Source: Saccharothrix sp. ALI-22-I (GTDB lineage Bacteria; Actinomycetota; Actinomycetes; Mycobacteriales; Pseudonocardiaceae). Taken from it: a stretch of 64,000 nt of DNA. Position numbers and translations under genes: made by a program. Below the pieces are notes generated by a model that saw only the letters and a list, made by a program, of their open reading frames with translations, was not told where the DNA came from and ran no database searches. Each line of letters begins with the position of its first letter. Within the stretch, counting starts at the first letter, position 1. Shown piece by piece: positions 9,313 to 19,667 of the stretch. The stretch covers positions 186,001 to 250,000 of the forward strand of contig NZ_MTQP01000064.1 in NCBI RefSeq assembly GCF_001984175.1, given 5' to 3'.

Positions 9313-10263
9313 TTACGCCTCGCGGGCGTCCAAGGGTGCACCAAGGCCGGCCTCGTCCGTCCGCCGCACCAACGGCAGGGGCGTGACGTCGGACGACGCG
9401 TTGCTCAACGGCTCCACGGCGGCCCGGAACCCCTCCAAAGCGTCCAGCTCACGCCGCCGCGCCGACAGGAACCGCTGGAGGTGCGTACTGGACAGGTTGA
9501 CCGCGTCGATAGCGCCGTCCGCGGCCCTGTGCGCACGTGAAGCCGCCGCTCTGACCTGCTCCACGTCGTCCGCCAACGCACGGTCGGTCACCGCGAACAT
9601 CGCCGCCGAGGCGATCACCGCGAACCCGGTCGGCCCGCACAGGAACACCCGCCGGTCGAGCAGCCATCGCAGCAGCTCGGGATCGGTGTCCAGGGCCGCC
9701 ACGACGGCGCCGTCGTTGGGCACGAACATGATCGTCCCGTAGATGGCGTCCGCCCACCGCTGGTAGCCCTTGCCCGCCAGCTCCGCGGCGCGCGCTCGGA
9801 TGTTCCTGACGTGCACGCGCAACGCGTCGACGCGCTCGGACGCGTTGTCGGTCTCCACCGCCTCCGCCCACGTGGCCATGCTCATCTTCGCGTCCACGGG
9901 CACCTGCCGGCCGCCGCCGACGTTGAGCACCAGGTCCGGCCGCACGGAACCACCGCCGGCGACGTCGACCTGCAGGCTGAAGTGGATGCCTTCGCGCAGG
10001 CCCAACACCCGCGCCGTCTCCACCAGCACCTTCTCGCCCAGCTCACCGCGACCGCTGACCGACGAGAACGCCACCTCGTACCGCTGCAACGCCGCCCACT
10101 GCGCGTCGCCGCGCTCCCGTTCGGCCTGCACCGCGGCCAGCGCGGCGTCCGTGCGCCGCACGCTGTCCTGGTAGAGCCGCCACAGGAACACCAGCGCACC
10201 CGCGAGCAGGAGCGCCACGACCACCGCCGCCGTGCTGAGGACCGCTGTCACACCCCAGATCAT
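9313..10263 (-). CDS. rmuC: RmuC-family DNA recombination protein
   Basis: A 316-residue protein with an N-terminal membrane anchor (VTAVLSTAAVVVALLLAGAL), a coiled-coil stretch (residues 25-60) and the RmuC nuclease-like core, with PDLVLNVGGGRQVPVDAKMSM and FVPNDGAVVAAL. The K in PVDAKM belongs to the PD-(D/E)xK-like site. RmuC limits inversions between inverted repeats in E. coli. It sits head-to-head with sbcD (about 100 bp apart), which also processes palindromic DNA, so the neighbourhood is coherent. Confidence 0.88.
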   Translation of the reverse strand: MIWGVTAVLSTAAVVVALLLAGALVFLWRLYQDSVRRTDAALAAVQAERERGDAQWAALQRYEVAFSSVSGRGELGEKVLVETARVLGLREGIHFSLQVDVAGGGSVRPDLVLNVGGGRQVPVDAKMSMATWAEAVETDNASERVDALRVHVRNIRARAAELAGKGYQRWADAIYGTIMFVPNDGAVVAALDTDPELLRWLLDRRVFLCGPTGFAVIASAAMFAVTDRALADDVEQVRAAASRAHRAADGAIDAVNLSSTHLQRFLSARRRELDALEGFRAAVEPLSNASSDVTPLPLVRRTDEAGLGAPLDAREA

Positions 10264-10367
10264 GTCGCACCGCCAGATTTGGACCGAATGCTGTGAGATC
10301 ACACGTCCGAGCGACACGCCGAGTCGGAGTACCGGTTCTGTCGGTGGTCGCCCTTAGCGTGGCCGGC

Positions 10368-11510
10368 ATGAAGATCCTGCACACCTCCGACTGGCACGTG
10401 GGGCGCACGTTCCACGGCCGTGACCTGCTCGTGGAGCAGGAGTCGGTGCTGGGCGGGATGGCCGAGACGGTGGCGGACGAGCGGGTCGACGTGGTCGTGG
10501 TGGCGGGCGACCTGTTCGACCGGGCGGTGCCGAACGCCGAGGCGGTGGCGGTGTGCTCGCGGGTGTTGAAGCGCATCCGCGCGGCCGGCGCGAAGATCGT
10601 GATCACGCCGGGGAACCACGACTCGGCGGCACGGCTGGGCTTCCTGGGCGCGTTCGCCGAGGCGGGCGGGCTGCACCTGCGCACGCGCGTCGCCGAGCTG
10701 CACGAGCCGGTGCTGTTCGCCGACGCGCACGGGCCGGTGGCGGTGTACGGAATCCCTTTCCTGGAACCGGAAACGGCCCGGCACACCCTCGGGGTCGAGG
10801 TCAAGGGCCACGGCGGTGTGCTCACCGAGGCGATGCGGCGGGTGAAACAGGACTTGGCCGCCCGGCCGGGCACGCGGTCGGTGGTGTTGGCGCACGCGTT
10901 CGTGACGGGCGGCGAGCCGTGCGAGTCGGAGCGGACCATCGCGGTGGGCGGTGTGCAGGACGTGTCGGGCGCGGTGTTCGCCGGGGTCGACTACGTGGCG
11001 CTGGGGCACCTGCACGGGCAGCAGACGTTGGCCGAGCACCTGCGGTACTCGGGCAGCCCGGTGGCGTACTCGTTCTCCGAGGCGCGGCACCACAAATCGG
11101 TGTGGCTGGTCGAATTGGACGCCGGCGGCTTGGCCGGGGTGGAGCGGCGTTCACTGCCGGTGCCGCGGGCGTTGTCCACGTTGAACGGCGCACTGGAAGA
11201 CCTGCTCCTGGCGCCCGACCACGAGCCGATCGAAGATCACTTCCTGTCGATCACGCTGACCGATCAGGTGAGGCCGCTGGACGCGTTGCGGCGGCTCCAG
11301 AAGCGGTTCCCGCACGCGGTGCACGTGGAGTGGCGGCCGGAGGGCGGGCGGACCGGCGAGCTGCGGTTCGCCGAACGGGTGCGTGGCCGCAGCGACGAGG
11401 AGATCGCCTGCTGCTTCATCGAGGACGTGCGCGGCGACCGGCCGGGCCCGCGTGAACTGGACCTGCTGCGCGACGCGTTCGCCGCCGCCGCACGGGAGGG
11501 CGACTCGTGA
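10368..11510 (+). CDS. sbcD: Nuclease SbcCD subunit D
   Basis: A 380-residue Mre11-type metallophosphoesterase. The calcineurin-like motifs are in order: TSDWHVGRTF (residue 7 on), VVVAGDLFDR, ITPGNHDSA, and VVLAHAFVTGG with YVALGHLHGQQ. The C-terminal capping domain carries FPHAVHVEWRPEG. ATG 10368 fits the family start MKILHTSDWH. It overlaps sbcC by GTGA. The SbcCD complex opens DNA hairpins and cleaves protein-blocked ends. Confidence 0.95.
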   Translation: MKILHTSDWHVGRTFHGRDLLVEQESVLGGMAETVADERVDVVVVAGDLFDRAVPNAEAVAVCSRVLKRIRAAGAKIVITPGNHDSAARLGFLGAFAEAGGLHLRTRVAELHEPVLFADAHGPVAVYGIPFLEPETARHTLGVEVKGHGGVLTEAMRRVKQDLAARPGTRSVVLAHAFVTGGEPCESERTIAVGGVQDVSGAVFAGVDYVALGHLHGQQTLAEHLRYSGSPVAYSFSEARHHKSVWLVELDAGGLAGVERRSLPVPRALSTLNGALEDLLLAPDHEPIEDHFLSITLTDQVRPLDALRRLQKRFPHAVHVEWRPEGGRTGELRFAERVRGRSDEEIACCFIEDVRGDRPGPRELDLLRDAFAAAAREGDS

Positions 11511-14386
11511 AGCTGCACCGGTTGGCGGTCAGCGGGTTCGGCCCGTACGCCGGGTGCGAGGAGGTCGATTTCGACGTCCTCGGCGCGGACGGCCTGTTCC
11601 TCCTGCACGGCGACACGGGCGCGGGCAAGACGACGCTGCTCGACGCGGTGGCGTTCGCGCTGTTCGGCAAGGTGCCCGGTGCGCGCGGCGACGTGAAGCG
11701 GCTGCGCTGCGACTACGCGCACCGCGACACCCAGACCTACGTCGAGCTGGAGCTGACCGTGCGCGGTCGGCGGTTCCGGATCAAGCGCAGCCCCGAGTAC
11801 GAGCGGCCGAAGAGGCGCGGCGACGGCGCGACCCGGCAGCAGGCCCAGGTGTCGCTGACCTGGATCAGCGGCTGGACCGGCGAGGGCCACAGCCGCATCG
11901 ACGACGTGGCCCGCGAGGTCGAAGGGCTGCTCGGGATGACCGCCGAGCAGTTCTTCCAGGTGGTGCTGCTGCCGCAGGGCGAGTTCGCCCGGTTCCTGCG
12001 CGCGGAGACCGCCGAGCGGGAGAAGCTGCTGGAGAAGCTGTTCGGCACGGAACGCTTCCTCGACGTGGAGAAGTGGTTCCGCGAGCGCCGCAAGGAACGC
12101 AAGCGCGACGTCGAGCGACTCGGCCTGGTGCACCGCGACCTGGTGCAGCGTGTCGCCGAGGTGGCGTTGGAGGAGCCGCCGGAGGGCGGTGGCGACCAGG
12201 AGTGGCTCAGCTCGCTGCTCAAGCGGCTGGACGAGGCCGAACGCGAGACCGACCTGGTGGCGGCCGACGCCGTCGCCCGGCGTGCCGCCGCGGAGAAGGA
12301 CTGGCAGGAGGCACGGGCGCGGCACGAACGCGTCCGTCGCGTGCGGGAGGCGCGCCGGAACCTCGACCGGTACGCCGAGGTGGAACCGAGCCTGCGGGCG
12401 TGGGTCGCCGAACGTGACGCCGCACGTCAGGCGGCGGTCGTGGTGCCCGCGCACGAACGGGCGGTGAAGCTGGCACGCGAACTCGACGCCGCCGTCGCCC
12501 AGGAGCGGGCGGCGGCCGACGCGGTGTCCGCCCTCGGCTACCAGGGCACCGACCTGCGCGGCGACGGTGAACGCCTGCGCGAGGAGGCCGGCGGCCTGAC
12601 CAGCCTGGCCGCCGAGGCCGAGCGGCAGCGCGTCGACCAGCGGCGGATCGCGCAACTGGACCGGGACGTCGCCACCACGTCCCAGCAGCTGGCCACGCTC
12701 GTCGCGCAACTGGACGAGGTGCCGCCCCGACTGGAGGCCGCGAAGAAGGCCGTCGAGGAGTCGCTGGAGGCCGCCGCACGGTTGGCGCAGGTGTCCGGTC
12801 TGGCCACCGCCGCGGCCGAGCTGCCGCGCGTCGAAAAAGCCTTCCAGGAGGCCGACGACGCGCGCCGGGTCGCGGTGGACGCGCAGCTCAAGACCTACGA
12901 GAAGCTGCTCCGGATTCGCCGGGAGCGGCTGGAGGGCATGGCCGTCGAGCTGGCCGGGCAACTGCACAGCGGCCACGAGTGCCCGGTGTGCGGTTCGGTC
13001 GAGCACCCGTCGCCCGCGCAGCCGATGCTGGGTTCGGTGACGGCCGCCGACGAGGAACGGGCCGCCGAGGACGACCAGCGCGCGCTCGACCGGCGGCAGA
13101 AGGCCGAGCAGGAGGCGCAGAAGCTCGAAGCGCGGCTGGGGTTGCTGCGCGAGCAGTTGGGCGACCGGCCGCCGGCCGAGCTGGAGCGCGAGCACCGCAA
13201 CGTGTCGGCCCTGGCCGAGCAGGTCGAGAGCAGGCAGGCCGCGCTGGCCGAGCTGGAGACCAAGGTGGACCGGGCGCTCGAACAGCGCAACGCGCTGGAA
13301 CGCCAACTGGCCGAAGCCGGCGCGCAACGCAAGGAGCTGGTGGAGGCGGTCGAGGAGCGCGGCGCGCGGCTGGAGGAGGCGCGCGGCGACTTCCCGGACG
13401 TGGTGACGCGCCGGGCCCACCTCAGTGACCTGGCCGACGCGCTGACCGGGTTGGCGACCCGCCGCGCGGCCGTGGCCGAGCACGAGGAACGCCTCGCCGA
13501 CCAGCGGCTGGAGGTGTCGCGGCTGGCCTCGATCGCCGGGTTCGCCGACGTGGCGGACGCCCTGGCCGCCGCACGCCCGGCCGCCGCCGTCGCCGAGCTG
13601 GAGACCCGCATCCGCGACGTCGAGAAGACCCGGACCGCCGCCGAGAGCACCCTGGCCGAGCTGCCCGACACCGACCCGGACGCCGAGGTCGACGTGACCG
13701 GCACCGAGGAGCGGTTCCGCCAGGCGAGCGACCGGGCGACCGCGGCCACCACGGCGCAGACCAACGCCCGCACGAGAGCCGCCCGCGCCGCCGACCTGGC
13801 CGAGAAGCTCAGGGCCGCCTGGCTGCGGCTGGAGCCGGTGGAGGCGGAGTACTCGGAGCTGGACGCGCTGACCGACGTGATCAACGGCATGGGCCAGAAC
13901 GCCAAGAGCATGACCCTGCGCACCTACGTCCTGGCCGCCCGCCTGGAAGAAGTCGCCGTGGCCGCCGGCGCGCGCCTGGAACGCATGAGCCAGGGCCGCT
14001 ACCGGTTCGTCCACTCGATCGAGGCCGGCCCGCGCGGCACCAGGGGCGGCCTCGGCCTGGACGTCATGGACGACTACTCGGGCCGGCAACGACCGGCGAA
14101 GACCCTGTCCGGTGGCGAGTCGTTCCTGGCGTCCCTGGCGCTGGCCCTGGGCCTGGCCGACGTCGTCGCCGCGGGCGCCGTGCTCGACACCCTGTTCATC
14201 GACGAGGGCTTCGGCACCCTGGACGCCGAGACCTTGGAACTGGTCATGACCACCCTCGACGAACTCCGCGCCGGCGGCCGCGTCGTCGGCCTCGTCTCGC
14301 ACGTCGAAGAGCTGCGCCAACGCATCCCCACCCGTCTCCGCGTGCGCAAGGCGCGCGAGGGCTCATCCCTCGAACTGACCGCCTGA
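11507..14386 (+). CDS. sbcC: Nuclease SbcCD subunit C
   Basis: A 959-residue SMC/Rad50-type ATPase. Walker A is GDTGAGKT (residues 35-42); the Q-loop region is QFFQVVLLPQGEFARFLRA. Long coiled coils (about 180-480 and 510-780) flank a zinc hook with CPVC (Cys492 and Cys495). The C-terminal lobe has the signature KTLSGGESFLASLALALGLA and Walker B DTLFIDEGFGTLD. GTG 11507 overlaps the sbcD stop. A 1018-codon open frame on the opposite strand is an artefact of codon bias. Confidence 0.96.
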   Translation: MKLHRLAVSGFGPYAGCEEVDFDVLGADGLFLLHGDTGAGKTTLLDAVAFALFGKVPGARGDVKRLRCDYAHRDTQTYVELELTVRGRRFRIKRSPEYERPKRRGDGATRQQAQVSLTWISGWTGEGHSRIDDVAREVEGLLGMTAEQFFQVVLLPQGEFARFLRAETAEREKLLEKLFGTERFLDVEKWFRERRKERKRDVERLGLVHRDLVQRVAEVALEEPPEGGGDQEWLSSLLKRLDEAERETDLVAADAVARRAAAEKDWQEARARHERVRRVREARRNLDRYAEVEPSLRAWVAERDAARQAAVVVPAHERAVKLARELDAAVAQERAAADAVSALGYQGTDLRGDGERLREEAGGLTSLAAEAERQRVDQRRIAQLDRDVATTSQQLATLVAQLDEVPPRLEAAKKAVEESLEAAARLAQVSGLATAAAELPRVEKAFQEADDARRVAVDAQLKTYEKLLRIRRERLEGMAVELAGQLHSGHECPVCGSVEHPSPAQPMLGSVTAADEERAAEDDQRALDRRQKAEQEAQKLEARLGLLREQLGDRPPAELEREHRNVSALAEQVESRQAALAELETKVDRALEQRNALERQLAEAGAQRKELVEAVEERGARLEEARGDFPDVVTRRAHLSDLADALTGLATRRAAVAEHEERLADQRLEVSRLASIAGFADVADALAAARPAAAVAELETRIRDVEKTRTAAESTLAELPDTDPDAEVDVTGTEERFRQASDRATAATTAQTNARTRAARAADLAEKLRAAWLRLEPVEAEYSELDALTDVINGMGQNAKSMTLRTYVLAARLEEVAVAAGARLERMSQGRYRFVHSIEAGPRGTRGGLGLDVMDDYSGRQRPAKTLSGGESFLASLALALGLADVVAAGAVLDTLFIDEGFGTLDAETLELVMTTLDELRAGGRVVGLVSHVEELRQRIPTRLRVRKAREGSSLELTA

Positions 14387-14412
14387 CCCCCGCTCCCGCT
14401 TAGCATCAGGGG

Positions 14413-14817
14413 ATGGCGTACCGGTCCGCGTTCCCCATGCTGATCTGCGACGACCTGGCGCGGTCTATCGCGTTCTACTGCGACGCCCTCGGCTTCACGG
14501 TGGCGTACCGCTTCCCCGAGGACGGCGATCCGGTGTACGTCGCCGTCGAGTTGACCGACGGCTCGAAGCTCGGGCTCGGGCAGGTCGCCCCGGACGGCAA
14601 GGGCGTGCACGGCCTGCCCCAACGCCCGGCCACCGGCCACCACTTCGAGCTGTGCGTCTACCACGACGACGTGGACGCGGCCGTCGCCGATCTCGAACGC
14701 CGGGGCCACCCCGTCCTCCAGCGGCCCAACGACACGCCCTGGGGTGAGCGGATCGCGTTCGTGGCCGACCCGGACGGCAACCCCGTCATGATCACCGCGT
14801 CCGCCGGCGAGGGTTAG
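14413..14817 (+). CDS. VOC-superfamily (glyoxalase/bleomycin-resistance fold) protein
   Basis: A 134-residue single VOC module with paired beta-alpha-beta-beta-beta units: FPMLICDDLARSIAFYCDAL at the N-terminus, then HHFELCVYHDDVDAAV and IAFVADPDGNPVMI. Candidate metal ligands are His in GHHFELCV and Glu or Asp in the last strand. Such proteins range from dioxygenases to drug-binding proteins, and the substrate cannot be read. It ends with a 4-base convergent overlap with the ABC exporter gene. Confidence 0.8.
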   Translation: MAYRSAFPMLICDDLARSIAFYCDALGFTVAYRFPEDGDPVYVAVELTDGSKLGLGQVAPDGKGVHGLPQRPATGHHFELCVYHDDVDAAVADLERRGHPVLQRPNDTPWGERIAFVADPDGNPVMITASAGEG

Positions 14818-16697
14818 GACGCCAGCAGCCCGCCCCGGTACGCGGCGGCCTGGAGTTCGAACAGCTCGAAGTAGTGGCCCCGCAACGCCATCAGCTCCTC
14901 GTGCGTGCCCTGCTCGATGATCCGCCCCTGGTCGAGCACGACGATCCGGTCGGCGTTGCGGATGTTCGCCAGCCGGTGCGTCACCAGGATCGTGGTGCGC
15001 CGCGCGGTGGCCTCGCGCAGGCCCTCGAACACGCGCGCCTCGGCCTTGGCGTCCAGCGCGGCGGTCGGCTCGTCGGCCACCAGCACCGCCGCGTCCCGGT
15101 ACATGCCGCGCGCGATGCCCATCCGCTGCCACTGCCCACCGGACAGGTCCTGACCGTCGTTGAACTGCCGCGACAGCACGGTGTCCGGCCCGGCGGGCAA
15201 CGACGCCAGCACCTCGTCCGCGCCGGACTTCGCCACCGCCTGCTGCCACGCATCCTCGTCGTCGCGCTCCAGCCGGCCGACCGTCACGTTGTGCCGTGCG
15301 GTCATCGGCCACTGCGCCGGGTCCTGCGCGATCACCGCGATCGACGAGTGCACCGAGTGCGGGTCGGCCGTCGCCAGGTCCACGTCGTCCCACGCGACCG
15401 TCCCGGACGAGGCCGGGAACAGGCCGGTCAGCACCTTGCCGAGGGTCGTCTTGCCGGACCCGTTCTCCCCGACCAGCGCGATGACCTCGCCCTTGGCCAC
15501 GGTCAGGTTCACGTCGAGCAGCGCGGGCTTGGGAGCACCGGGGTAGGTGAAGGAAACATCCGTCAGCGTGATGTGGGACGGGTCGGCCGGTGCCTTGACC
15601 GGTGAACTGCCCTGCGCCCGTTCCGCGCCTTCGACCAGCAGTTTCCGGTAGAAGTCGATGTAGAACGAGTCCTCGTACAGCGAGTTGACCGCGCGCGTCG
15701 TGGTCGCCAGCGAGGAGAACCCGGTGCGCATGGCCAGCACCGCCGTGCCCGCCAACGCCAGCTCCATGCCGCCGGTGTGCAGCAGGAGGCCCAGCACGAC
15801 GTACGCGATCGCGGTGCCGACACCGGCCAGCGCGCGCCCGGTCAGCCGCACCAGGTTCGTCCGGTGGGCCATCCGGATCTCGTCCGCCACCAGGCTGTCG
15901 GCGATGCGCCGGTGTTCGGCGAGCAGGCGTTCCTGCAACGTCAGCGCGTGCCGTTCCAGCGCGAAGTCGCGGTCCGTGGCGACTTCCTCCACGACACCTT
16001 TGCGGGTGTTGCGGGTCACCGAGTCGAGGAAGTGCTCGTACCGCAGTTTCGAGGCCCGCGCCGACGCCCAGGCGTTCGCGAACGCGGCCAGCAGCAGCGC
16101 CGGCGCCAGCCACGGGTTGAGCAGCCCGACCGTCACCACCGCCGCGATCAGCGAGATACCGCCGGACACCAGGTCCGCCAGGTACCGCAGGCTGCTTTCC
16201 AGCGACCGCACCCCGCGCCGACCGCCCTGACGTGCCAGTTCACGGAAGTCCGCGTCCTCGAACGCCAGCAGCGAGGCCCGCACGAGCACGGCGGTCACCT
16301 CGTCGTTGGCCTCCCGCGTGACCCTCGGCCGAAGCGAACTCTCGACCGCCGCCACCGCCGTGTCGAGCAACGCCCGGACCACGAACGACCCGACCACCAC
16401 CGCCAACGCGGGCAACGCCTCCACGATCCGCTGCGGCGTGGGGCCGTCCCGCAGCAGCGCCGCGAACACGTCCGCCGTGGCCAGCAGCCCGAACGCCGTC
16501 ACACAGCCGGACAGCACGTGCACCACGCCCGCCAGCACGGTGAGCCGGGGCGACGTGCGCCAGGCCAGCTGAACCACCATCGCGACCGCCGACGGCAGGC
16601 TCCGCAACGCCTTGCCCAAGCTCACGGACGTCCCAGCGCGGCGACGGGCCCACTTGGGGGTGGCGACGTTCTCCACCCCGATCAGCACGGTGCTCAT
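14814..16697 (-). CDS. ABC exporter, fused permease and ATPase
   Basis: A 627-residue half-transporter. An N-terminal six-helix membrane domain (residues 25-330) is followed by an ATPase with Walker A (VGENGSGKTTLGK), signature LSGGQWQRMGIARG, Walker B AAVLVADEPTAALD and switch His (LVTHRLANIRNA). The tail VVLDQGRIIEQGTHEELMALRGHYFELFELQA is typical of exporters of lipids, peptides or drugs and is close to those found in lanthipeptide clusters, but no precursor gene is adjacent. I chose ATG 16697; an in-frame GTG at 16742 lacks an RBS. Confidence 0.85.
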   Translation of the reverse strand: MSTVLIGVENVATPKWARRRAGTSVSLGKALRSLPSAVAMVVQLAWRTSPRLTVLAGVVHVLSGCVTAFGLLATADVFAALLRDGPTPQRIVEALPALAVVVGSFVVRALLDTAVAAVESSLRPRVTREANDEVTAVLVRASLLAFEDADFRELARQGGRRGVRSLESSLRYLADLVSGGISLIAAVVTVGLLNPWLAPALLLAAFANAWASARASKLRYEHFLDSVTRNTRKGVVEEVATDRDFALERHALTLQERLLAEHRRIADSLVADEIRMAHRTNLVRLTGRALAGVGTAIAYVVLGLLLHTGGMELALAGTAVLAMRTGFSSLATTTRAVNSLYEDSFYIDFYRKLLVEGAERAQGSSPVKAPADPSHITLTDVSFTYPGAPKPALLDVNLTVAKGEVIALVGENGSGKTTLGKVLTGLFPASSGTVAWDDVDLATADPHSVHSSIAVIAQDPAQWPMTARHNVTVGRLERDDEDAWQQAVAKSGADEVLASLPAGPDTVLSRQFNDGQDLSGGQWQRMGIARGMYRDAAVLVADEPTAALDAKAEARVFEGLREATARRTTILVTHRLANIRNADRIVVLDQGRIIEQGTHEELMALRGHYFELFELQAAAYRGGLLAS

Positions 16698-16794
16698 CGT
16701 TCCAGCAAACGCGAACTCCCCTTGCCCGCCAACCGCTTTCACCGTCAGCGCAGCTCAGTGGGCCGGAACCCCGAAATTGTCAGACCCCGCCGGC

Positions 16795-16832
16795 AGAATA
16801 AAAGCAGGGGTCCCCTTGGCGAGGACCCCTGC
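16795..16832 (-). terminator. Terminator downstream of ispH
   Basis: On the minus strand GCAGGGGTCC and GGACCCCTGC form a perfect 10-bp stem (16804-16813 with 16823-16832), followed by TTTTATT. It lies 40 bases past the ispH stop. Confidence 0.85.
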
Positions 16833-16872
16833 GAAGCATGACGGGCGGCGTGCGGCCGACCGATCGGACAGG

Positions 16873-17817
16873 TCAGCGCACCATGTCCTTGCGCAGTTCG
16901 CGGGGCAGGGCGAAGGCGATCTTCTCGTTGGCCGTGGTGATCTCCTCGACGCTGCCGTAGCCGCGCTCGGCCAGGAACTCCAGCAGCTCCATCACCAGGA
17001 TGTCCGGCACCGACGCGCCCGACGTCACGCCGACCGTCGTCACGCCCTCCAGCCACGCCGGGTCGACCTCGCGCGCGTAGTCGATCAAGTACGAGGCGCG
17101 GGCGCCCGCCTGCAACGCCACCTCGACCAGCCGCACCGAGTTGGACGAGTTCTTCGACCCGACCACCAGCACCAGGTCGCACTCCGGCGCCATCGTCTTC
17201 ACCGCGGTCTGCCGGTTGGACGTGGCGTAGCAGATGTCGTCCGACGGCGGCTCCTGGAGATCCGGGAACCGGTCCTGCAACTGGCGCACCCGCACCATCG
17301 TCTCGTCCACCGACAGCGTGGTCTGGGACAGCCAGACCACCTTGGACGGGTCGCGCACGACGACCTTGTCGACGTCCTCCGCCTTGTCCACCAGCTGGAT
17401 GTGCGACGGCGCCTCGCCGTACGTGCCCTCGACCTCTTCGTGTCCTTCGTGGCCGATCAGCAGGATGTCGTAGTCCTCGCGGGCGAACCGCTTGGCCTCG
17501 TTGTGGACCTTGGTCACCAACGGGCAGGTGGCGTCGATGGTGCGGAGCTGCCGGGACGCCGCCTCCTCGTGCACCGCGGGCGACACGCCGTGCGCCGAGA
17601 ACACCACCAGCGCGCCCTCGGGCACCTCGTCGGTCTCGTCCACGAAGATCGCGCCACGACGCGACAAGGTCTCCACGACGTGCTTGTTGTGGACGATCTC
17701 CTTGCGCACGTAGACCGGGGCACCGTACTGCTCCAGCGCCTTCTCCACGGTCACGACGGCACGGTCCACGCCTGCGCAGTAGCCACGCGGCTTGGCCAGG
17801 AGCACTCGCTTGTCCAT
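16873..17817 (-). CDS. ispH: 4-hydroxy-3-methylbut-2-enyl diphosphate reductase
   Basis: Last enzyme of the MEP isoprenoid pathway (314 residues), an iron-sulfur protein making IPP and DMAPP. The three cluster-binding cysteines are visible: [12 protein letters not shown] at the N-terminus, [11 protein letters not shown] in the middle and [12 protein letters not shown]. The motif CYATSNRQ and [10 protein letters not shown] are diagnostic. ATG 17817 is the first good start. It is divergent from the lipid-droplet protein, as lytB2 is from Rv1109c in M. tuberculosis. Confidence 0.96.
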   Translation of the reverse strand: MDKRVLLAKPRGYCAGVDRAVVTVEKALEQYGAPVYVRKEIVHNKHVVETLSRRGAIFVDETDEVPEGALVVFSAHGVSPAVHEEAASRQLRTIDATCPLVTKVHNEAKRFAREDYDILLIGHEGHEEVEGTYGEAPSHIQLVDKAEDVDKVVVRDPSKVVWLSQTTLSVDETMVRVRQLQDRFPDLQEPPSDDICYATSNRQTAVKTMAPECDLVLVVGSKNSSNSVRLVEVALQAGARASYLIDYAREVDPAWLEGVTTVGVTSGASVPDILVMELLEFLAERGYGSVEEITTANEKIAFALPRELRKDMVR

Positions 17818-17880
17818 GGTCCCCAGGGTACGGCGTGCCGGATGTAGGCATCCGACGGCCGACTGCGGCAGGCTGTAGGC

Positions 17881-18378
17881 ATGAAGCCTCTGCCGCTGAC
17901 CGTCCGCCTCGCCGCGGGACTGGCGGTCACCGCCGTCGAGCAGGCCCGGAAGCTGCCGCAGCAACTCGCGGGCCTCCCGGTCACCGTGGTCAGTGAAGCC
18001 TTGCAGCTGTCCATGCGGGTCCAGCAGCGGGTGACGGAACTCGCAATCAAGGGTGACGACGTGCTCGCCGTGCTGCGCCCGGTGGAGCAGGAGCCCGAGT
18101 GGGCGACGTTCGACGAGGACGAGCCCGCGACGCCGTCCGAAACGCTGTCCGAGCCCGCCGAGGACCCGTGGGCGGAGGAGGAGCAGGCGTTGGCTGTCGA
18201 GCTCCCCGCGGTGCTGCCGACCTACGACGAGCTGTCGTTGGCGCAGCTCCGGGCCCGGTTGCGCACGTTGTCCGCGGAGGATCTGGAACAGCTGCTGGCG
18301 CACGAGCGCACGCACGCCGCCCGTCCCGAGTTCACCGGCATGCTCACGCGCCGCATCGCGAACCTCAAGAACACGTGA
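17881..18378 (+). CDS. Lipid droplet-associated-type protein (Rv1109c-like)
   Basis: A 165-residue protein. It has an amphipathic helical N-terminus ([20 protein letters not shown], then [36 protein letters not shown]), an acidic low-complexity linker (residues 75-105) and a C-terminal helical motif [20 protein letters not shown] with [20 protein letters not shown]. This arrangement and its place between ispH and xseA match mycobacterial proteins annotated as lipid-droplet associated. Its stop overlaps the xseA start (GTGA). The biochemical role is not established. Confidence 0.75.
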   Translation: MKPLPLTVRLAAGLAVTAVEQARKLPQQLAGLPVTVVSEALQLSMRVQQRVTELAIKGDDVLAVLRPVEQEPEWATFDEDEPATPSETLSEPAEDPWAEEEQALAVELPAVLPTYDELSLAQLRARLRTLSAEDLEQLLAHERTHAARPEFTGMLTRRIANLKNT

Positions 18379-19667
18379 CAGACGAGAAGTCCAGCCCCGA
18401 GAACCCGTGGCCGGTGCGGACCGTCGCACGCAAGATCTTCGACTGGATCAACCGCCTCGGTGACGTGTGGGTGGAGGGCCAGGTCACGCAGCTGAGCGCG
18501 CGGCCCGGCACGTCCACGGCGTTCCTCACCCTGCGTGACCCGTCGGTGGACATGTCGATGCAGCTGACCGCGCCGGTGAACATGGTGCGCGAGTTGCAAC
18601 TGTCCGAGGGCAGCCGGGTGGTGGTGCACGGGAAGCCGAACTTCTTCCCCAACCGCGGCACGCTGAGCCTGCGGGTGGACGAGATCCGCCAGGTCGGCAT
18701 CGGCGAGCTGCTGGCCCGGATCGAACGCCTCCGCAAACTGCTCAACGCCGAGGGCCTGTTCGACCCGCGCCGCAAGCGCAAGCCGCCGTTCCTGCCGAAC
18801 AAGATCGGCCTCATCACCGGTCGGGCGTCGGCCGCCGAACGGGACGTGCTGACCAACGCGCACGCCCGCTGGCCGGGCGCGCGGTTCCGGGTCGTGAACG
18901 TTGCGGTGCAAGGGGTGTTGGCGGTGCCGCAGATCCTCACCGCACTGTCGACTCTGGACCGCGACTCCGAAGTGGACGTCATCGTGCTGGCGCGCGGCGG
19001 CGGCAGCGTGGAGGACCTGCTGCCGTTCTCCGACGAGGCGTTGTGCCGGGCGGTGGCGCAGTGCCGCACGCCGGTGCTGTCCGCGATCGGGCACGAGCCG
19101 GACACCCCGCTGCTGGACCACGTGGCGGACGTGCGCTGCTCCACGCCCACCGATGCCGGCAAACGGGTGGTTCCGGATGTGGCGGAAGAAGGCGAGCGAA
19201 TCCGCCAATTGCGCGACCGCAGCCGCCGCGCGCTGCACGGTTGGGTGGACCGGGAGCGCAAGCTGCTCGCCGCGCTGCGCACCCGACCTGCGCTTTCCGA
19301 CCCGTACGGGCCGCTGGACCGGCGCGCGGAGGACGTGGACCGGCTGCGTGAACGGGCCCGGCGGGCGGTGCGCAACCGTCTCGATTCAGAGACCGCCGGC
19401 CTGATCGCCACGACAGCACGCTTGACGACCCTCGGACCTGCCGCCACGCTGGCGCGGGGGTATGCGGTGGTGCAACTCGTCACACCCGAAGGGGTCGACG
19501 GAGTGCTCCGATCGATCTCCCAGGCACCCGCGGGCACCCAGTTGAGGGTGCGCGTGGCCGACGGTGCCGTGCACGCGGTGGTCACCGCCGGCGGAGCCGG
19601 CGATCAGACGACCGCCGACGGCGATCAGGCAGAGGAAGGAGGCGGTGGTGCCGAACACGGCACGTGA
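18375..19667 (+). CDS. xseA: Exodeoxyribonuclease VII large subunit
   Basis: A 430-residue subunit. An OB-fold N-domain ([24 protein letters not shown], split family block) is followed by the catalytic core with [37 protein letters not shown] and [19 protein letters not shown], then a coiled-coil region with many Arg (about 290-380). GTG 18375 couples it to the upstream gene. It degrades single-stranded DNA with the small XseB subunit encoded 385 bases downstream. Confidence 0.95.
   Translation: MTDEKSSPENPWPVRTVARKIFDWINRLGDVWVEGQVTQLSARPGTSTAFLTLRDPSVDMSMQLTAPVNMVRELQLSEGSRVVVHGKPNFFPNRGTLSLRVDEIRQVGIGELLARIERLRKLLNAEGLFDPRRKRKPPFLPNKIGLITGRASAAERDVLTNAHARWPGARFRVVNVAVQGVLAVPQILTALSTLDRDSEVDVIVLARGGGSVEDLLPFSDEALCRAVAQCRTPVLSAIGHEPDTPLLDHVADVRCSTPTDAGKRVVPDVAEEGERIRQLRDRSRRALHGWVDRERKLLAALRTRPALSDPYGPLDRRAEDVDRLRERARRAVRNRLDSETAGLIATTARLTTLGPAATLARGYAVVQLVTPEGVDGVLRSISQAPAGTQLRVRVADGAVHAVVTAGGAGDQTTADGDQAEEGGGGAEHGT

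Noticed and set aside
11264-14320. Very long open frame (1018 codons) on the minus strand opposite sbcC
   Set aside because: It is low-complexity and mirrors the high third-position GC of sbcC; the plus-strand protein has all Rad50-type motifs.
14814-16697. ABC exporter as part of a lanthipeptide cluster
   Set aside because: The ATPase tail resembles such exporters, but no precursor peptide or modification enzyme is nearby.
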